Assembly (NCBI GenBank): GCA_016617855.1
Contig: JAECUM010003233.1
Coordinates: 31,122 to 95,121, forward strand
Direction of reading: 5' to 3'
Length of the DNA stretch: 64,000 bases
Source of the DNA: Megalonaias nervosa
Lineage: Eukaryota; Mollusca; Bivalvia; Unionida; Unionidae
The notes beneath the pieces were generated by a model. It searched no databases, was not told where the DNA came from, and was given only the letters and a program-made list of their open reading frames with translations. Every line of letters begins with the position of its first letter. Within the stretch, counting starts at the first letter, position 1. The position numbers and the translations under genes are program-made. Positions 32,590-44,928 of the stretch are shown here, piece by piece.

Positions 32590-34060
32590 AGTTAATTTCC
32601 TTGTTGCAGCTCCATAGTTAGTTGCACCTTGATTAGTATATGCAGCTCTATAGCTAGTTGCAGTCCCTGTTGCAACTCCATAGTTAGTTGCACCTTGATT
32701 AGTGTATGCAGCTCCATAGCTAGTTGCAGTCCCTGTTGCAACACCATAGTTGTGCCTTGATTGGTATATGTAGCTCCATAGCTAGTTGCAGTCCCTGTTG
32801 CAACTCCATAGTTAGTTGCAGTCCCTGTTGCAACTCCATAGATAGCTGCACCGTAATAGGTCTATGCAGCTCCATAGCTAGTTGCAGTCCCTGTTGCAAC
32901 ACCATAGTTGCACCTTGATTAGTATATGCAGCTCCATAGCTAGTTGCAGTCTCTGTTGCAACTCCATAGTTAGTTGCACTGTCATAGGTCTATGCAGCTC
33001 CATAGCTAGTTGCAGTCCCTGTTGCAACACCATAGTTGTGCCTTGATTGGTATATGCAGTTCCATAGCTAGTTGCAGTCCCTGTTGCAACACCATAGTTG
33101 TGCCTTGATTGGTATATGCAGCTCCATAGCTAGTTGCAGTCCCTGTTGCAACTCCATAGTTAGTTGCAGTCCCTGTTGCAACTCCATAGATAGCTGCACC
33201 GTAATAGGTCTATGCAGCTCCATAGCTAGTTGCAGTCCCTGTTGCAACACCATAGTTGCACCTTGATTAGTATATGCAGCTCCATAGCTAGTTGCAGTCT
33301 CTGTTGCAACTCCATAGTTAGTTGCACTGTCATAGGTCTATGCAGCTCCATAGCTAGTTGCAGTCCCTGTTGCAACACCATAGTTGTGCCTTGATTGGTA
33401 TATGCAGTTCCATTGCTAGTTGCAGTACCTGTTGCAACACCATAGTTGCACCTTGATTAGTATATGCAGCTCCATAGCTAGTTGCAGTCTCTGTTGCAAC
33501 TCCATAGTTAGTTGCACTGTCATTGGTCTATGCAGCTCCATAGCTAGTTGCAGTCCCTGTTGCAACACCATAGTTGTGCCTTGATTGGTATATGCAGTTC
33601 CATAGCTAGTTGCAGTCCCTGTTGCAACACCATAGTTGTGCCTTGATTGGTATATGCAGCTCCATAGCTAGTTGCAGACCCTGTTGCAACACCATAGTTG
33701 TGCCTTGATTGGTATATGCAACTCCATAGCTAGTTGCAGTCCCTGTTGCAACACCATAGTTGTGCCTTGATTGGTATATGCAGCTCCATAGCTAGTTGCA
33801 GTCCCTGTTGCAACACCATAGTTGTGCCTTGATTGGTATATGCAACTCCATAGCTAGTTGCAGTCCCTGTTGCAACACCATAGTTGTGCCTTGATTGGTA
33901 TATGCAGCTCCATAGCTAGTTGCAGTCCCTGTTGCAACACCATAGTTGTGTCTTGATTGGTATATGCAGCTCCATAGCTAGTTGCAGACCCTGTTGCAAC
34001 ACCATAGTTGGGCCTTGATTGGTATATGCAGCTCCATAGCTAGTTGCACAGGTCCAGCTT
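32590..34060. repeat. Minisatellite with higher-order repeat (62-bp unit, 348-bp super-unit)
   Basis: Unit TGCAGCTCCATAGCTAGTTG + CAGTCCCTGTTGCAACACCA + TAGTTGTGCCTTGATTGGTA + TA, about 25 copies. A block of about 200 bp starting at 32720 recurs without change 348 bp later (33068), which shows higher-order amplification. Reading frames across it are artefacts. Confidence 0.95.
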
Positions 34061-34357
34061 CTTAGCCAGTTGCACCATACTCTACTATATTATTCTTAGT
34101 CTATATGCATATGTATATTGTTGTATGCTTATAAGTTAGATGCTTCTAACTTGCTGATTGTATGCCACAGAGTTGCTCCCAGTATATGCCAAAGTTGTAA
34201 ATAGATGGATATATCAATTATATAGTTGAAAATAAATATTTCAGCTACCATTTCTATTCTTTTTGTGTATTGTGTAAAATACTGTTACAACAATTTTGTA
34301 GAATTACTTTGTCAGAGATGGACCTTGCGTAGAATGTTTTTGTGTGATTTTAACTGC

Positions 34358-36100
<1,743 letters not shown>

Positions 36101-36240
36101 TAATCCACAATACGGTAAGTTCTTTACAAATTTTCACTTTGAATTCTAGGGAAATACGTTATTTGTGGAATTTTACTAAACTTGTTGGTTTTTGCTGTTT
36201 TCTGTCACTTGGTTTAAGACCATAGACTTTGTAACAATAG
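36101..36240 (+). repeat. Dispersed repeat, copy A
   Basis: ACGGTAAGTTCTTTACAAAT...TTCTAGGGAAATACGTTATT...TTTAAGACCATAGACTTTG has a clear counterpart at 62905-63035. Identity of the repeat is unknown. Confidence 0.6.
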
Positions 36241-36367
36241 GTGAAACTGAATCAAGTAGAAAGCAAAACTGCCTTGCCACACTTTCAGCTTGGAGAATTC
36301 AGTACCTCATTTTAGTTTTAACTTAATACGTGTTGAACAGTTTGAATACGATACATAAATTACAACA

Positions 36368-36410
36368 ACTACTACTACTACTGATGATGATGATGATGAC
36401 GATGATGATG
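36368..36410. repeat. (ACT)n and (GAT)n microsatellites
   Basis: Short ACT run followed by GATGATGATGATGAC units. Confidence 0.85.
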
Positions 36411-36575
36411 ATATAGTTATTGAAACATCGTTTTACTATCTTAAGCAGCGGTCCAGTTTAAAAAGAAATGATTGTCAACATTAGATTCGTGCAGCATTTA
36501 TGTAGCAATCACTATATATATAGACAAAGATAGACAAAGATGACCCAGTAAAAGCTGCCTACTTCCCTGTATATG

Positions 36576-36692
<117 letters not shown>

Positions 36693-37172
36693 CAAGTAGT
36701 GAGGATAAGTTGATGATACAATATGACAATAATTTCTGTTTATCTGACGCCAATAAATTATTATACTGACTTTAATATAAGCGAAGAAACACCGAATGAC
36801 CATAAAAAATTAAACGTTTTTTGAAAAAGTCAAAGGAAATAGAAAATAATTGTACATATCTTTCTTTTTCGGTAGCTGGATTTGAAACGTAGGTGAAGTG
36901 CTCAGCGTTATTCGATGGTCCCTAAAAGACACAGGAATTACTTTACAATGAATGCTTCTGGTTCCCATCTGAATTTATCATTTAGACAAGTTGGTGAATA
37001 ATATGTTACAATCTAGACAACGATATTGAGTACTTCACTAAAGAAAAATTTACACGGCGGTGATTAAATAAGCCTACGGTTTAGATCACATCAATAAAAC
37101 AAAACAATTTGTTCCGTCAGACTAAGTGTTAGACGGCCGTCGGATTTGTCCATTTGCGATGCAACAATCGGA

Positions 37173-37178
37173 TAAATA
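37173..37178. repeat. Target-site duplication of element 2, left (TAAATA)
   Basis: The six bases before the terminal AG of element 2 are identical to the six bases after its terminal CT at 54701-54706. Polinton integrases make 6-bp duplications. Confidence 0.85.
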
Positions 37179-37317
37179 AGTAATTAATGGGACCGATATA
37201 CGGACAATGGGAATTAACATTACAGACACCCCCTGGAACGATATACGGACACGATTTATACGGACAAAATATCACCCTGGGACGATATACGGACAATGGG
37301 AATTTGAACAGGTAGGA

Positions 37318-37369
37318 TGACGTCACGGTACTGGACACTTGCAACAATGTAGCAAGTACAGTGACGTCA
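37318..37369. promoter_or_regulatory. Two CRE-like TGACGTCA sites in the left TIR
   Basis: TGACGTCA at 37318-37325 and 37362-37369. A third is at 38241-38248, and the right TIR has sites at 53852-53859 and 54534-54541. This octamer is the CREB/ATF consensus. A role in transcription of the element is inference. Confidence 0.45.
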
Positions 37370-38342
37370 TGCCACCTGTTTCATTTCTATACAAAGTTTT
37401 ATGCATTCGCGTTCGTGTCAGTGGATAGTATAGTATGTTTTATGCATTCGCGTTTGTGTCACCTGTTTCATTTCTATACAAAGTATTATGAATTCGCGTT
37501 CGTGTCTGTGGATAGTATAGTATGTTTTATGCATTCGCGTTCATTTCCATAGATTGATGAACATCAATCTATCCTACCCACATTATACAACCGACTAACA
37601 AAATTTTAGGCAAGAGAATAATGTTTTTGGGAGTTAAACATAAATTATACAACAACTAAAATTTTTTTATACAAGAAAGAATAAATCTTTTCGAGGTATA
37701 TGAAGTGGCCCTGAAAAGGGCCTTTGGGTTCTTCTATTGTCTCCACTTCTTCCACCACGTTCTCACTTATCTATAATTCCTTTCCTCTTCTTCTTTTCCT
37801 TTTCTGTCATCCAGTCAGGATGTCCCATAGCTCTAAACTTTTCCTGTACCTTTATCCAGTTATTGTTCAGTCTCTCAACTCTTCTTTTCTCTTTATATTT
37901 TCTTTGTCCTTTCTTTCTTTTGTCCAGGTCTCTTTAATCTTCTTCACTTCTTCCAATACCTTTCTCATCATATCTTTGGCTTTTTTTTTAGCTGGTCTAA
38001 CTCCAGCTGGACAAAGGACCACTCGGTGAAATTGACTATGTCTTGCAAAGAGCATTTTTATCTCATCTTTCCATCTATTTTTAGCTACAACTTGTGGAAA
38101 TTCCTTTGGAAAAGCCCACTATCTATTTACAGCATCAACTTGTGTGACGTTCCTGTTTAAAAACCCTAGTATCTATTTATAGCTAAAACCTGTGGAACAA
38201 CCCAGGTCTATATTTATAGCCTCAAAGTTTCTAGCTTCAGTGACGTCACTGAACTGGCTGACCTGAATACGCGATACTGTAGGTAGTTAGGTGAAATGAA
38301 TTTGATAGGGATAAAGGGAGATTTATAGGGACAAAGACCAAT

Positions 38343-38475
<133 letters not shown>

Positions 38476-38498
38476 AAAGAAAGGGAGAAAGAAAAAAT

Positions 38499-39896
38499 CA
38501 ATATCTACTATCCACACAGAAGGGACGAGAAGAAAAACACACCATATTTACTATCCACACAAACGCTGCGCGAACGCATAAAACACACCACTTATACTAT
38601 CCAAACAAACGTTACGCGAACGCATAAAACACCACATTATCTACTATCCACACAAACGCTAGGCGAACGCATAAAACACCACATATACTATCCACATAAA
38701 CGCTACGCGAACACACACAAACACACCATATACTATCCACACAAACGGACGAGAACGCATAAAACACCACATTATCTACTATCCACACAAGCGAACGAGA
38801 ACGCATAAAACACACACACACTCTACTATCCACACAAACGGGAAGAGAAGAAAAAACACACCATACCTACTATCCACACAAACATACACGAATCCATAAA
38901 ACACACTCACACACTATAATATCAACACAAACGCTACGCGAACGCATAAAACACCACATTATCTACTATCCACACAAACGCTAGGCGAACGCATAAAACA
39001 CCACATATACTATCCACATAAACGCTACGCGAAAGCATACAAACACACCATATACTATCCACACAAACGGGCGAGAACGCATTAAACACCACATTGTATA
39101 CTATCCACACAAACGACCGAGAACACATAAAACACACACATGCATACTATCCACACAAACGTATGAGAATGCATAAAACACACCACTTATACTATCCACA
39201 CAAACGAATGATAATGCATAAAACACACCATACCTACTATCCACACAAACGGACGCGAATGCATAAAACACACCACTTATACTATCCACACAAACGAATG
39301 AGAACGCATAAAACACCACATTATATACTATCCACACAAACGAATGAGAACGCATACAACACACACATATATTCCATCCACACAAATGAATGAGAATGCA
39401 TAAAACACGCCACTTATACTATCCACACAGACTAACGCGAATGCATAAAACACACCATACCTACTATCCACACAAACGTACGGGAACGCATAAAAACACA
39501 CCATACTTACTATCCACACAAACGTACGTGAACGCATAAAACACACCACATATACTATCTACACAAACGGACGTGAACGCATAAAACACATCATACTTAC
39601 GATCCACACAAAAGTACGGGAACTCATAAAACACACCATACATACTATCCACACAAACGGACGAGAACGCATATAACACACACTATACTATCCACACAAA
39701 CGGGAAGAGAATTAAAAAAATACACCACATATACTATCTACACAAACGAACGCGAACGCATAAAACACACCATACATACTATCCACACAAACAAACGCGA
39801 ACGCATATAACACACATTCTACTATCCACACAAACGAAGGAAGAGAAGAAAAACACACCCATATATACTATCCACACAAACGGACGCGAATGCAAA

Positions 39897-39898
<2 letters not shown>
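38499..39898. repeat. TIR minisatellite, about 36-40 bp unit (left)
   Basis: About 38 units of CTATCCACACAAACGNNCGN + GAACGCATAAAACACACCAT. The same unit in opposite orientation fills 52928-53710 of the right TIR. Array length differs between the two ends. Confidence 0.95.
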
Positions 39899-39984
<86 letters not shown>

Positions 39985-40068
39985 TAAAGGAGTGAGTGTT
40001 TATAATCACACTACTCTACACTCACACGAATTGGCAACTTGAATAGTGTTTCTTTTCTAGAGATCTGG

Positions 40069-40494
40069 TTAGCCCTGAGAAGGGCTGTTTTTGTTCACGG
40101 GGAGTGATGGCAATCTTTTTTGCTGTCTAAGATTGCGTCCTCGTCTAGCGGCAGGCTTTCCTACAGGATAAGGTCTGCTTCTGCGGAAAGAGAAGGAGAA
40201 CTCTTTGGTGTCCACACGACAGTCAACAAAACCTCTGTCTGGTTCTTGCTGATGCTGCTTTTGCTGCTGCTGCTCTTATTGCTGTTCTCTCTGCTTCTGA
40301 AGTCTGTACTTCTCTGTCCATTCTTCTAGTTCTTTCTTGATTTCTTCTCTGAAGATCTCTTCTAACAGGTCTTGGGCTATTGCTAACATCCTGTCATTCT
40401 CTATCTCTTCAGGCTTCAGTATCATGTTTACCCTGACACGATGTAAAGTGACGTAAGCTTCGTTCAGCTTGGCTAGTCTGGAAGGCATGTTCAT
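40069..40494 (-). pseudogene. Coiled-coil, Gln-rich small protein (element 2)
   Basis: ATG at 40494 (MNMPSRLAKLNEAYVTLHRV), the last gene before the left TIR. Residues 25-70 are highly charged and helical (IAQDLLEEIFREEIKKELEE), a likely coiled coil. TAA at 40276-40278 interrupts a Gln tract. The same frame stays open for about 68 further codons with a basic tail (RRSRPYPVGKPAARRGR) to TAA at 40069-40071, so the stop is probably a C-to-T change in a CAA codon. A TATA-like ATATAAA on the minus strand lies at 40541-40547, about 48 bp upstream. No family recognised; possibly a virion or core protein. Confidence 0.5.
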
Positions 40495-40540
40495 AGGTAG
40501 ACGAGTCAACTATGGATGGCCAGACTGGAGACTGCCTTGC

Positions 40541-40547
40541 TTTATAT
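40541..40547 (-). promoter_or_regulatory. TATA-like box, 40494 gene
   Basis: Minus-strand ATATAAA, 47-53 bp upstream of the ATG. Confidence 0.4.
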
Positions 40548-40764
40548 GGTTCAAACGCGGACGCGATACAAAGCATACCCACTGGATTTTTGTTGAGTCG
40601 GAACGCTATATTGCTCATGTTATGGTGAGGGATAGAGAGAAGTCCAAGAGCATATATTCACCGTGTTTTTTGGAAAACAAACGACAGACACATTTTTTCA
40701 AAACACAACATTTTTTATTCAACAAACAACTAACAACTAACAAGTAACAATAATATCAAACAAA

Positions 40765-41295
40765 CTATTTTTGACAAGGTTGACAACGTTGTGAAGTTAA
40801 GTTAGATTTCCACTGATGGAAGTCATGAGGCCATTGATGTGCTCTACGTTTCCTAGCTAAAGACAAAACATAACCATAACGGTCACAAAACCATCGATCT
40901 ACTTTCTCATCGTTTCTAGAAGAGTTACGATCAAAATAAGTCACTAAATGTTCTAAAGGATATCCAAGACTGCGATGATGAAGAAAATACACACAATATT
41001 GTCCACACACCATGGAATCTGTGCCTTGTAATTTCACATTATTGAATCGTGTCGTCTGGGAATTTCTTAGCATAAAGTCAATGAAATCGACTACCAACGG
41101 GGGTAATCCATGCGAATCAAAATACTCCACACAATCCTCTTCAGGGAAGTAGACGGCGACCCAGTGTGTTCCTGGGAGATGACTGTCGTCCGTGTTGATC
41201 ACATAAGCTTGATGGTCTTGAGGTTTGCGATGAGGTAGTTCATCTTTAGTCCACACGACAGGATTCCAAGAAGCAGTGTACGAACTGTTGTTCAA
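40765..41295 (-). CDS. Polinton adenain-like cysteine protease (PRO)
   Basis: C48/adenain-family protease that matures virion proteins. NTDDSHLPGTHWVAVYF carries the catalytic His; VEYFDSHGLPPL the Asp; VKLQGTDSMVCGQYCVYFLH the oxyanion Gln and nucleophile Cys. The core therefore looks intact. The open frame begins with TTG at 41295, not ATG. An ATG in another frame about 30 bp upstream (41323-41325) and the family's usual N terminus suggest a one-base shift in the first 15 codons. The C terminus (HDFHQWKSNLTSQRCQPCQK) is within the family's range of about 180-200 residues. A TATA-like GGTATAAAGG lies at 41505-41514. Confidence 0.88.
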   Translation of the reverse strand: MNNSSYTASWNPVVWTKDELPHRKPQDHQAYVINTDDSHLPGTHWVAVYFPEEDCVEYFDSHGLPPLVVDFIDFMLRNSQTTRFNNVKLQGTDSMVCGQYCVYFLHHRSLGYPLEHLVTYFDRNSSRNDEKVDRWFCDRYGYVLSLARKRRAHQWPHDFHQWKSNLTSQRCQPCQK

Positions 41296-41399
41296 AAGGT
41301 AGTAAAATATTCCCAGGTATCCATTTTTTGTTTTGTTGTGTTTTTCACAGGTAATGATAAGTCATCAGTTCAATTCTGACTTTTTGTTTGAAAATCTCT

Positions 41400-41837
41400 G
41401 ACAAGTAACCGTTTCATCGCCTTGTCTCCCAACTCTGGGCTAAGAGAGCTTCGATACGATAGATTTCCAGAGTAGTCAGCGGAGGGCAGGAATGATCACG
41501 CAAGCCTTTATACCACTCATGCAACACTGCTTCTTCCGAGATGAGAATCCAGATACTCGTCCAATTGTTCTTCTTGACTCATCATCAAACATTTATCGTG
41601 TTGAATTTGACTGTGATGATCGTTTTGACATCCATAACAATCTTTCTTACCCAATTCTGCAATTTTATCCGCCAGGTGTTTAGCAAAACACGACACTAAA
41701 TGTTGTTCTTGTTCTGACCATCTGGACGTGAACACTACGTCCTCTTTGTCTTGGTCTTGGGGTTCTGTTTTCACGTTATCCTCCCATTTCATTTCCAAAG
41801 ATTCTCTACCGTTCGATGAGGGATAAGAGTCTTCCAT
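41400..41837 (-). pseudogene. Conserved Polinton protein with GC..DH.SQ.QHD motif
   Basis: The start is near 41837 (MEDSYPSSNGRESLEMKWED). The central DCYGCQNDHHSQIQHDKCLM resembles a Cys/His motif I know from a small protein found near the capsid gene in many animal Polintons and adintoviruses; it may bind metal. The frame ends at 41517, but a -1 shift within the previous 15 codons leads into VLHEWYKGLRDHSCPPLTTL, which looks like the authentic C terminus to about 41400. It directly follows the capsid gene. Function is unknown in the family. Confidence 0.6.
41505..41514 (-). promoter_or_regulatory. TATA-like box upstream of protease
   Basis: Minus-strand GGTATAAAGG, inside the 3' end of the preceding gene. 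Confidence 0.35.
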
Positions 41838-41842
41838 AGTTT

Positions 41843-43182
41843 CTAATAGTCTAGAATGACTTCTCTCAAACTGTTGATTTCGATGATATTATCGAATTCG
41901 ACATACAAGATGATGTTAACCGTCTCGGTGAGAGCTTCTGCAAACTGAAGTTCCACACGTAGTTGACCAGATTTTATAGGGTGGAAATGTCCCTCGTCGC
42001 TGCCTTGGTCTGGAGTGAAATCAAAGGCCCACAAATTGTAACCTCCTACATAATCTTCGTACGATATACCGTGACTGGTGTTGGTTCCTAGTTGTCCGGT
42101 AGCTTCGTACAGGGACAAGTACGATCTCAAGTAAATCTCTTGGGCAAAGTTAGGTTCGAAGGGTCTGGTACACAAGGTCTTGCCATCGCGACTGACTTCG
42201 ATCTTGGACACTCTGTAATGCTTAAACTGGAAAGGAATTTGATCGTGGGCTCCGTTGAGGGCTGCAATACTGACGATGCCAACGATTAAACGTTTGGGTA
42301 ACTGTCCTTGGAACAGATGATCTTCGATCTTGGATCGGAGTCCAGCAGCAATGGTGACCGTTTTCACTTCTACACGTCGTATCGGATACTTGGCGGTCGT
42401 TCTGCTCAATGTGTGACTGATGTCGTTCCCGCTTTAGGTAACACTTCTACTGGACGCATGTAAAGTCTGGCTTCTTGGATGATGGTTTTGTACTCGCTGG
42501 CATGAGCCATCAAATGGAAAGCGACACTGCTGTGATCTAATTTCAGGCGAATATCCACTCCGTTGAGCAAATACTTGTCTTGCAACCACATGTCCAAATG
42601 CAAGCGATCCATCAGTTCTAAACTACGAGTTTGCAGGATTTTCTTTCGACGGTCGTTAAAACCCACATTGTGAGGATTGTCATCGGCTGTCAGGGCTGTG
42701 TCGTTAAACGTGTCCTCACCTGCGGTGTCAGGTTTCCATACCACGCAAGCATCCAGATGAGTGTTCTTGGCCTCTTTTCCGTACGTCAAGAAATTTTCTA
42801 GGTACGCTCGGTAAGGGTAAGTATCCATGCTACTGATGACCTGTTTGTTATTCAAGTACAAATCCACTTCTCTGGACAAGGAATGCATGAAAATGTTGAA
42901 GGGAGCTACTATGGCATCGGCTCCCGGATTGGTGTTCTCCGTTTTGATCACTTTCAGTTTCAGATACAAGTAACTGCTATTCAGATCGATGTAATCTTCG
43001 GGTTGTCGTTTGATTTCAAATTCGATGGGAGGTGAATCCGTCAAAGAGTAGACGGAATGAAATTCGACCCATTGGGATTCTTGCATTGTCATCATGGTGG
43101 GTGGCATGGCAAACAGATCCAGTTCCGACTTAGGACTGGCGCAAGACTCTCGGTGCATCATTTTCTCTGATTTAATAATCAT
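41843..43182 (-). pseudogene. Major capsid protein (F54H12.2-like, double jelly roll)
   Basis: First frame 43182-42406 (258 aa): SQWVEFHSVYSLTDSPPIEF, YIDLNSSYLYLKLKVI, NIFMHSLSREVDLYLNNKQV, PYRAYLENFLTYGKEAK, EARLYMRPVEVLP. Second frame from within 42433-42409 down to 41843: KYPIRRVEVKTVTI, FQGQLPKRLIVGIVSIAALN, QFKHYRVSKIEV, DYVGGYNLWAFDFTPD, LRVELQFAEALTETVNIILY. Together about 445 residues, the normal size. The second frame is -1 relative to the first, and the joint must lie between 42433 and 42409. There is no X-XXY-YYZ slippery site, so a one-base indel (real or assembly) is likeliest. Otherwise the sequence is well conserved. It overlaps the pX-like gene end by 11 bp. Confidence 0.85.
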
Positions 43183-43621
43183 AAACGTCTAACTCTTGGA
43201 CGGTTTTTCTTTTCTTATTCATTCTAGCTCTAAGGGTATGATGTCCTCTGAAGGTGTGTTTTCGTCGTCTTTTTCTATCTTGTCCTTGCTGTGGCGTCAG
43301 AGAAGCAGGAAAGCCTGACTCGGCAGCGCCTAGGACATTTATAGGAGTTTCTCGTCGGCCCAACATGTCGTTGCCCGTTTGAAGCAAGACATTTGTGCCT
43401 GCTCTCAAGAAAGCTTCTTTAGGATTTTGTTTGTCAATGATGACATTTTGGAGAAATTCTTTACCTTGCGTCAACGCGGCATCTTTCAAGGCGTGCAACC
43501 CCCGTGTCACCATCGGTTTCAAAACTGGAGCCACCGAACGAAAGGCTGATTTTAGCATATCTCCTAAACCATGTCTTCGCTGTCGAGCGACTCCTTGGTA
43601 CACAGGATACATGACTGACAA
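43172..43621 (-). CDS. Basic pX/pVI-like virion protein
   Basis: Intact frame. The best ATG is at 43612 (MYPVYQGVARQRRHGLGDML). An amphipathic GLGDMLKSAFRSVAPVLKP segment is followed by a helix and by a strongly basic tail (DRKRRRKHTFRGHHTLRAR, then NKKRKTVQ). The net charge and Gly-Leu helix resemble adenovirus pX/pVI, which condense DNA or lyse membranes. The corresponding element 1 protein at 17400-17853 sits in the same place, just upstream of MCP. Function is inferred. Confidence 0.6.
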   Translation of the reverse strand: MSVMYPVYQGVARQRRHGLGDMLKSAFRSVAPVLKPMVTRGLHALKDAALTQGKEFLQNVIIDKQNPKEAFLRAGTNVLLQTGNDMLGRRETPINVLGAAESGFPASLTPQQGQDRKRRRKHTFRGHHTLRARMNKKRKTVQELDVYDY

Positions 43622-43625
43622 AAAG

Positions 43626-44519
43626 TTAGAGTAATCGTTTTTGAAAATGGAGTTTCACTATGACTTTCCCTTTGGTGAATGAAATATTTTGTCCCAGATC
43701 TCCTTTTATAGTAATGTTGACAGTCTCGAAATACGACCTACTGACGTGCAAATAGTGAGGATTTACAAATTCGCGGTGAACGTGATAGGTGTTTCCACCT
43801 TCCTCGTCAGCCCTCGTGGCAGAATCCACTTTGAAAGGAATGACACGCAGTAACGGTACGGAGGTGTGTCCCACCACATTGTACTCCGCCACATCGGAGT
43901 ACACAAAGATCAAATTCACTCTTTGGTTCATTTCTACAGGGAATCTAAAATATTTCGCAAAATCCGAGTTACCGGGCACGGCTGGAATTTCGTTTGTAAT
44001 TTTGATCAACTTGGGGTCTCCATCCAAAATGTCATACAATTCAGGACAAAATGTAATGGCCAATACTTTGTCCTCGGAAACTTTGATTAGTAGGCGAAGA
44101 GTTATTTTGTGTTATTCGATCGTGACACTTTTTCTGGTTTTCTCCAAGACTTTATCAAACATGGCATTGAACCTGTCAGCAATGGTGTTCACCAAATGTT
44201 GACCACTAAAATTATAGCCTGGAGGAATTTTCAACCGATAAGTGGTTCGTTTAGTTTTGGGGTCCTGTGATTTCATAGAGTCACCCAAGTGTTGTTGCAC
44301 TTGCTCGTCATGAACTTCTACCGTAAAAGTGTTTTGATTTACAACGATGTTTTTAATTTGTGTAGGGTAAATCATTTCCACTAAAGCCACTTCCCAATGG
44401 GCTTCGTGATCCAATTGGATGCCCTGAGGTAATTTGGCCGTGTTACAGCATAAGGTATTATTGGGAAACACCTCCATGGAACTGTCACTGGGTAACGTTA
44501 AGTAAAATTGGTTGTTCAT
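43626..44519 (-). pseudogene. Penton-like minor capsid protein, one internal stop
   Basis: ATG at 44519 (MNNQFYLTLPSDSSMEVFPN). The N-terminal half has TAKLPQGIQLDHEAHWEVAL and IYPTQIKNIVV, and the C-terminal half has FVNPHYLHVSRSYFETVNIT and ISFTKGKVIVKLHFQKRLL, both characteristic of the Polinton single-jelly-roll penton protein. TAA at 44112-44114 splits the frame. The frame is otherwise open across it (same phase on both sides), so the break is a single nonsense codon, not a shift. About 297 codons in total. It overlaps the membrane-protein gene by 4 bp (ATG within its end). Confidence 0.85.
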
Positions 44520-44923
44520 AATTCCAGAGTTCTAGTGTCCGAGGAGTCGCTGGAAGTCAGAGGAGTGTCTAAAAGAGGATGGTTAGGGTGACTGTTGGAA
44601 GGGGGACTGACGTTGGACGCAAGACTCCCGTTGTTGTTGTTTCCGTTAGAGGAATATTTCAGAGACGGATTGGGAAGAAGGTAACCGATGCAACTGCCGA
44701 GTAAAATGGTCCACAGTTGTTTGTCTCCTTGTTGCAAACTCAAATTGGCAATGGCAGCACCGATGACACAATACACCACAAAGATTTGGCAGATAAAGAA
44801 GATTTGAGTTTTAGGCACATGTTCTCCACACCACACCCACAAGGGTTGCTTTTGTAGATCTTGCAGAGAAGAACTGGGCGAAGGAGTGGTCACTGCAGTA
44901 GCTGAGGCTGTGTTGAAGGGCAT
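44516..44923 (-). CDS. Two-pass membrane protein conserved in Polintons
   Basis: ATG at 44923 (MPFNTASATAV; an upstream GTG is in frame). QIFFICQIFVVYCVIGAAIA is a transmembrane helix, followed by NLSLQQGDKQLWTILLGSCI and GYLLPNPSLK. The W..LL.S.(I/L)GYLLPNP signature is known from small membrane proteins of Polintons and adintoviruses. The C-terminal 55 residues are Ser/Asn/Pro-rich. A TATA-like box (CTATAAAAA, 44936-44944) lies 15-20 bp upstream inside the integrase 3' end. Role unknown; an internal or outer membrane component is plausible. Confidence 0.7.
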   Translation of the reverse strand: MPFNTASATAVTTPSPSSSLQDLQKQPLWVWCGEHVPKTQIFFICQIFVVYCVIGAAIANLSLQQGDKQLWTILLGSCIGYLLPNPSLKYSSNGNNNNGSLASNVSPPSNSHPNHPLLDTPLTSSDSSDTRTLEL

Positions 44924-44928
44924 GATGG

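Noticed and set aside
36104..36149. A mini-intron (GTAAGT...TTCTAG) in the dispersed repeat.
   Set aside because: The interval is far below normal intron size and no flanking coding frame is recognisable.
42406..42436. Programmed -1 frameshifting in the major capsid gene.
   Set aside because: The geometry is -1, but the overlap (42433-42409) contains no X-XXY-YYZ heptamer and no obvious downstream pseudoknot. Polinton capsid proteins are normally a single frame.
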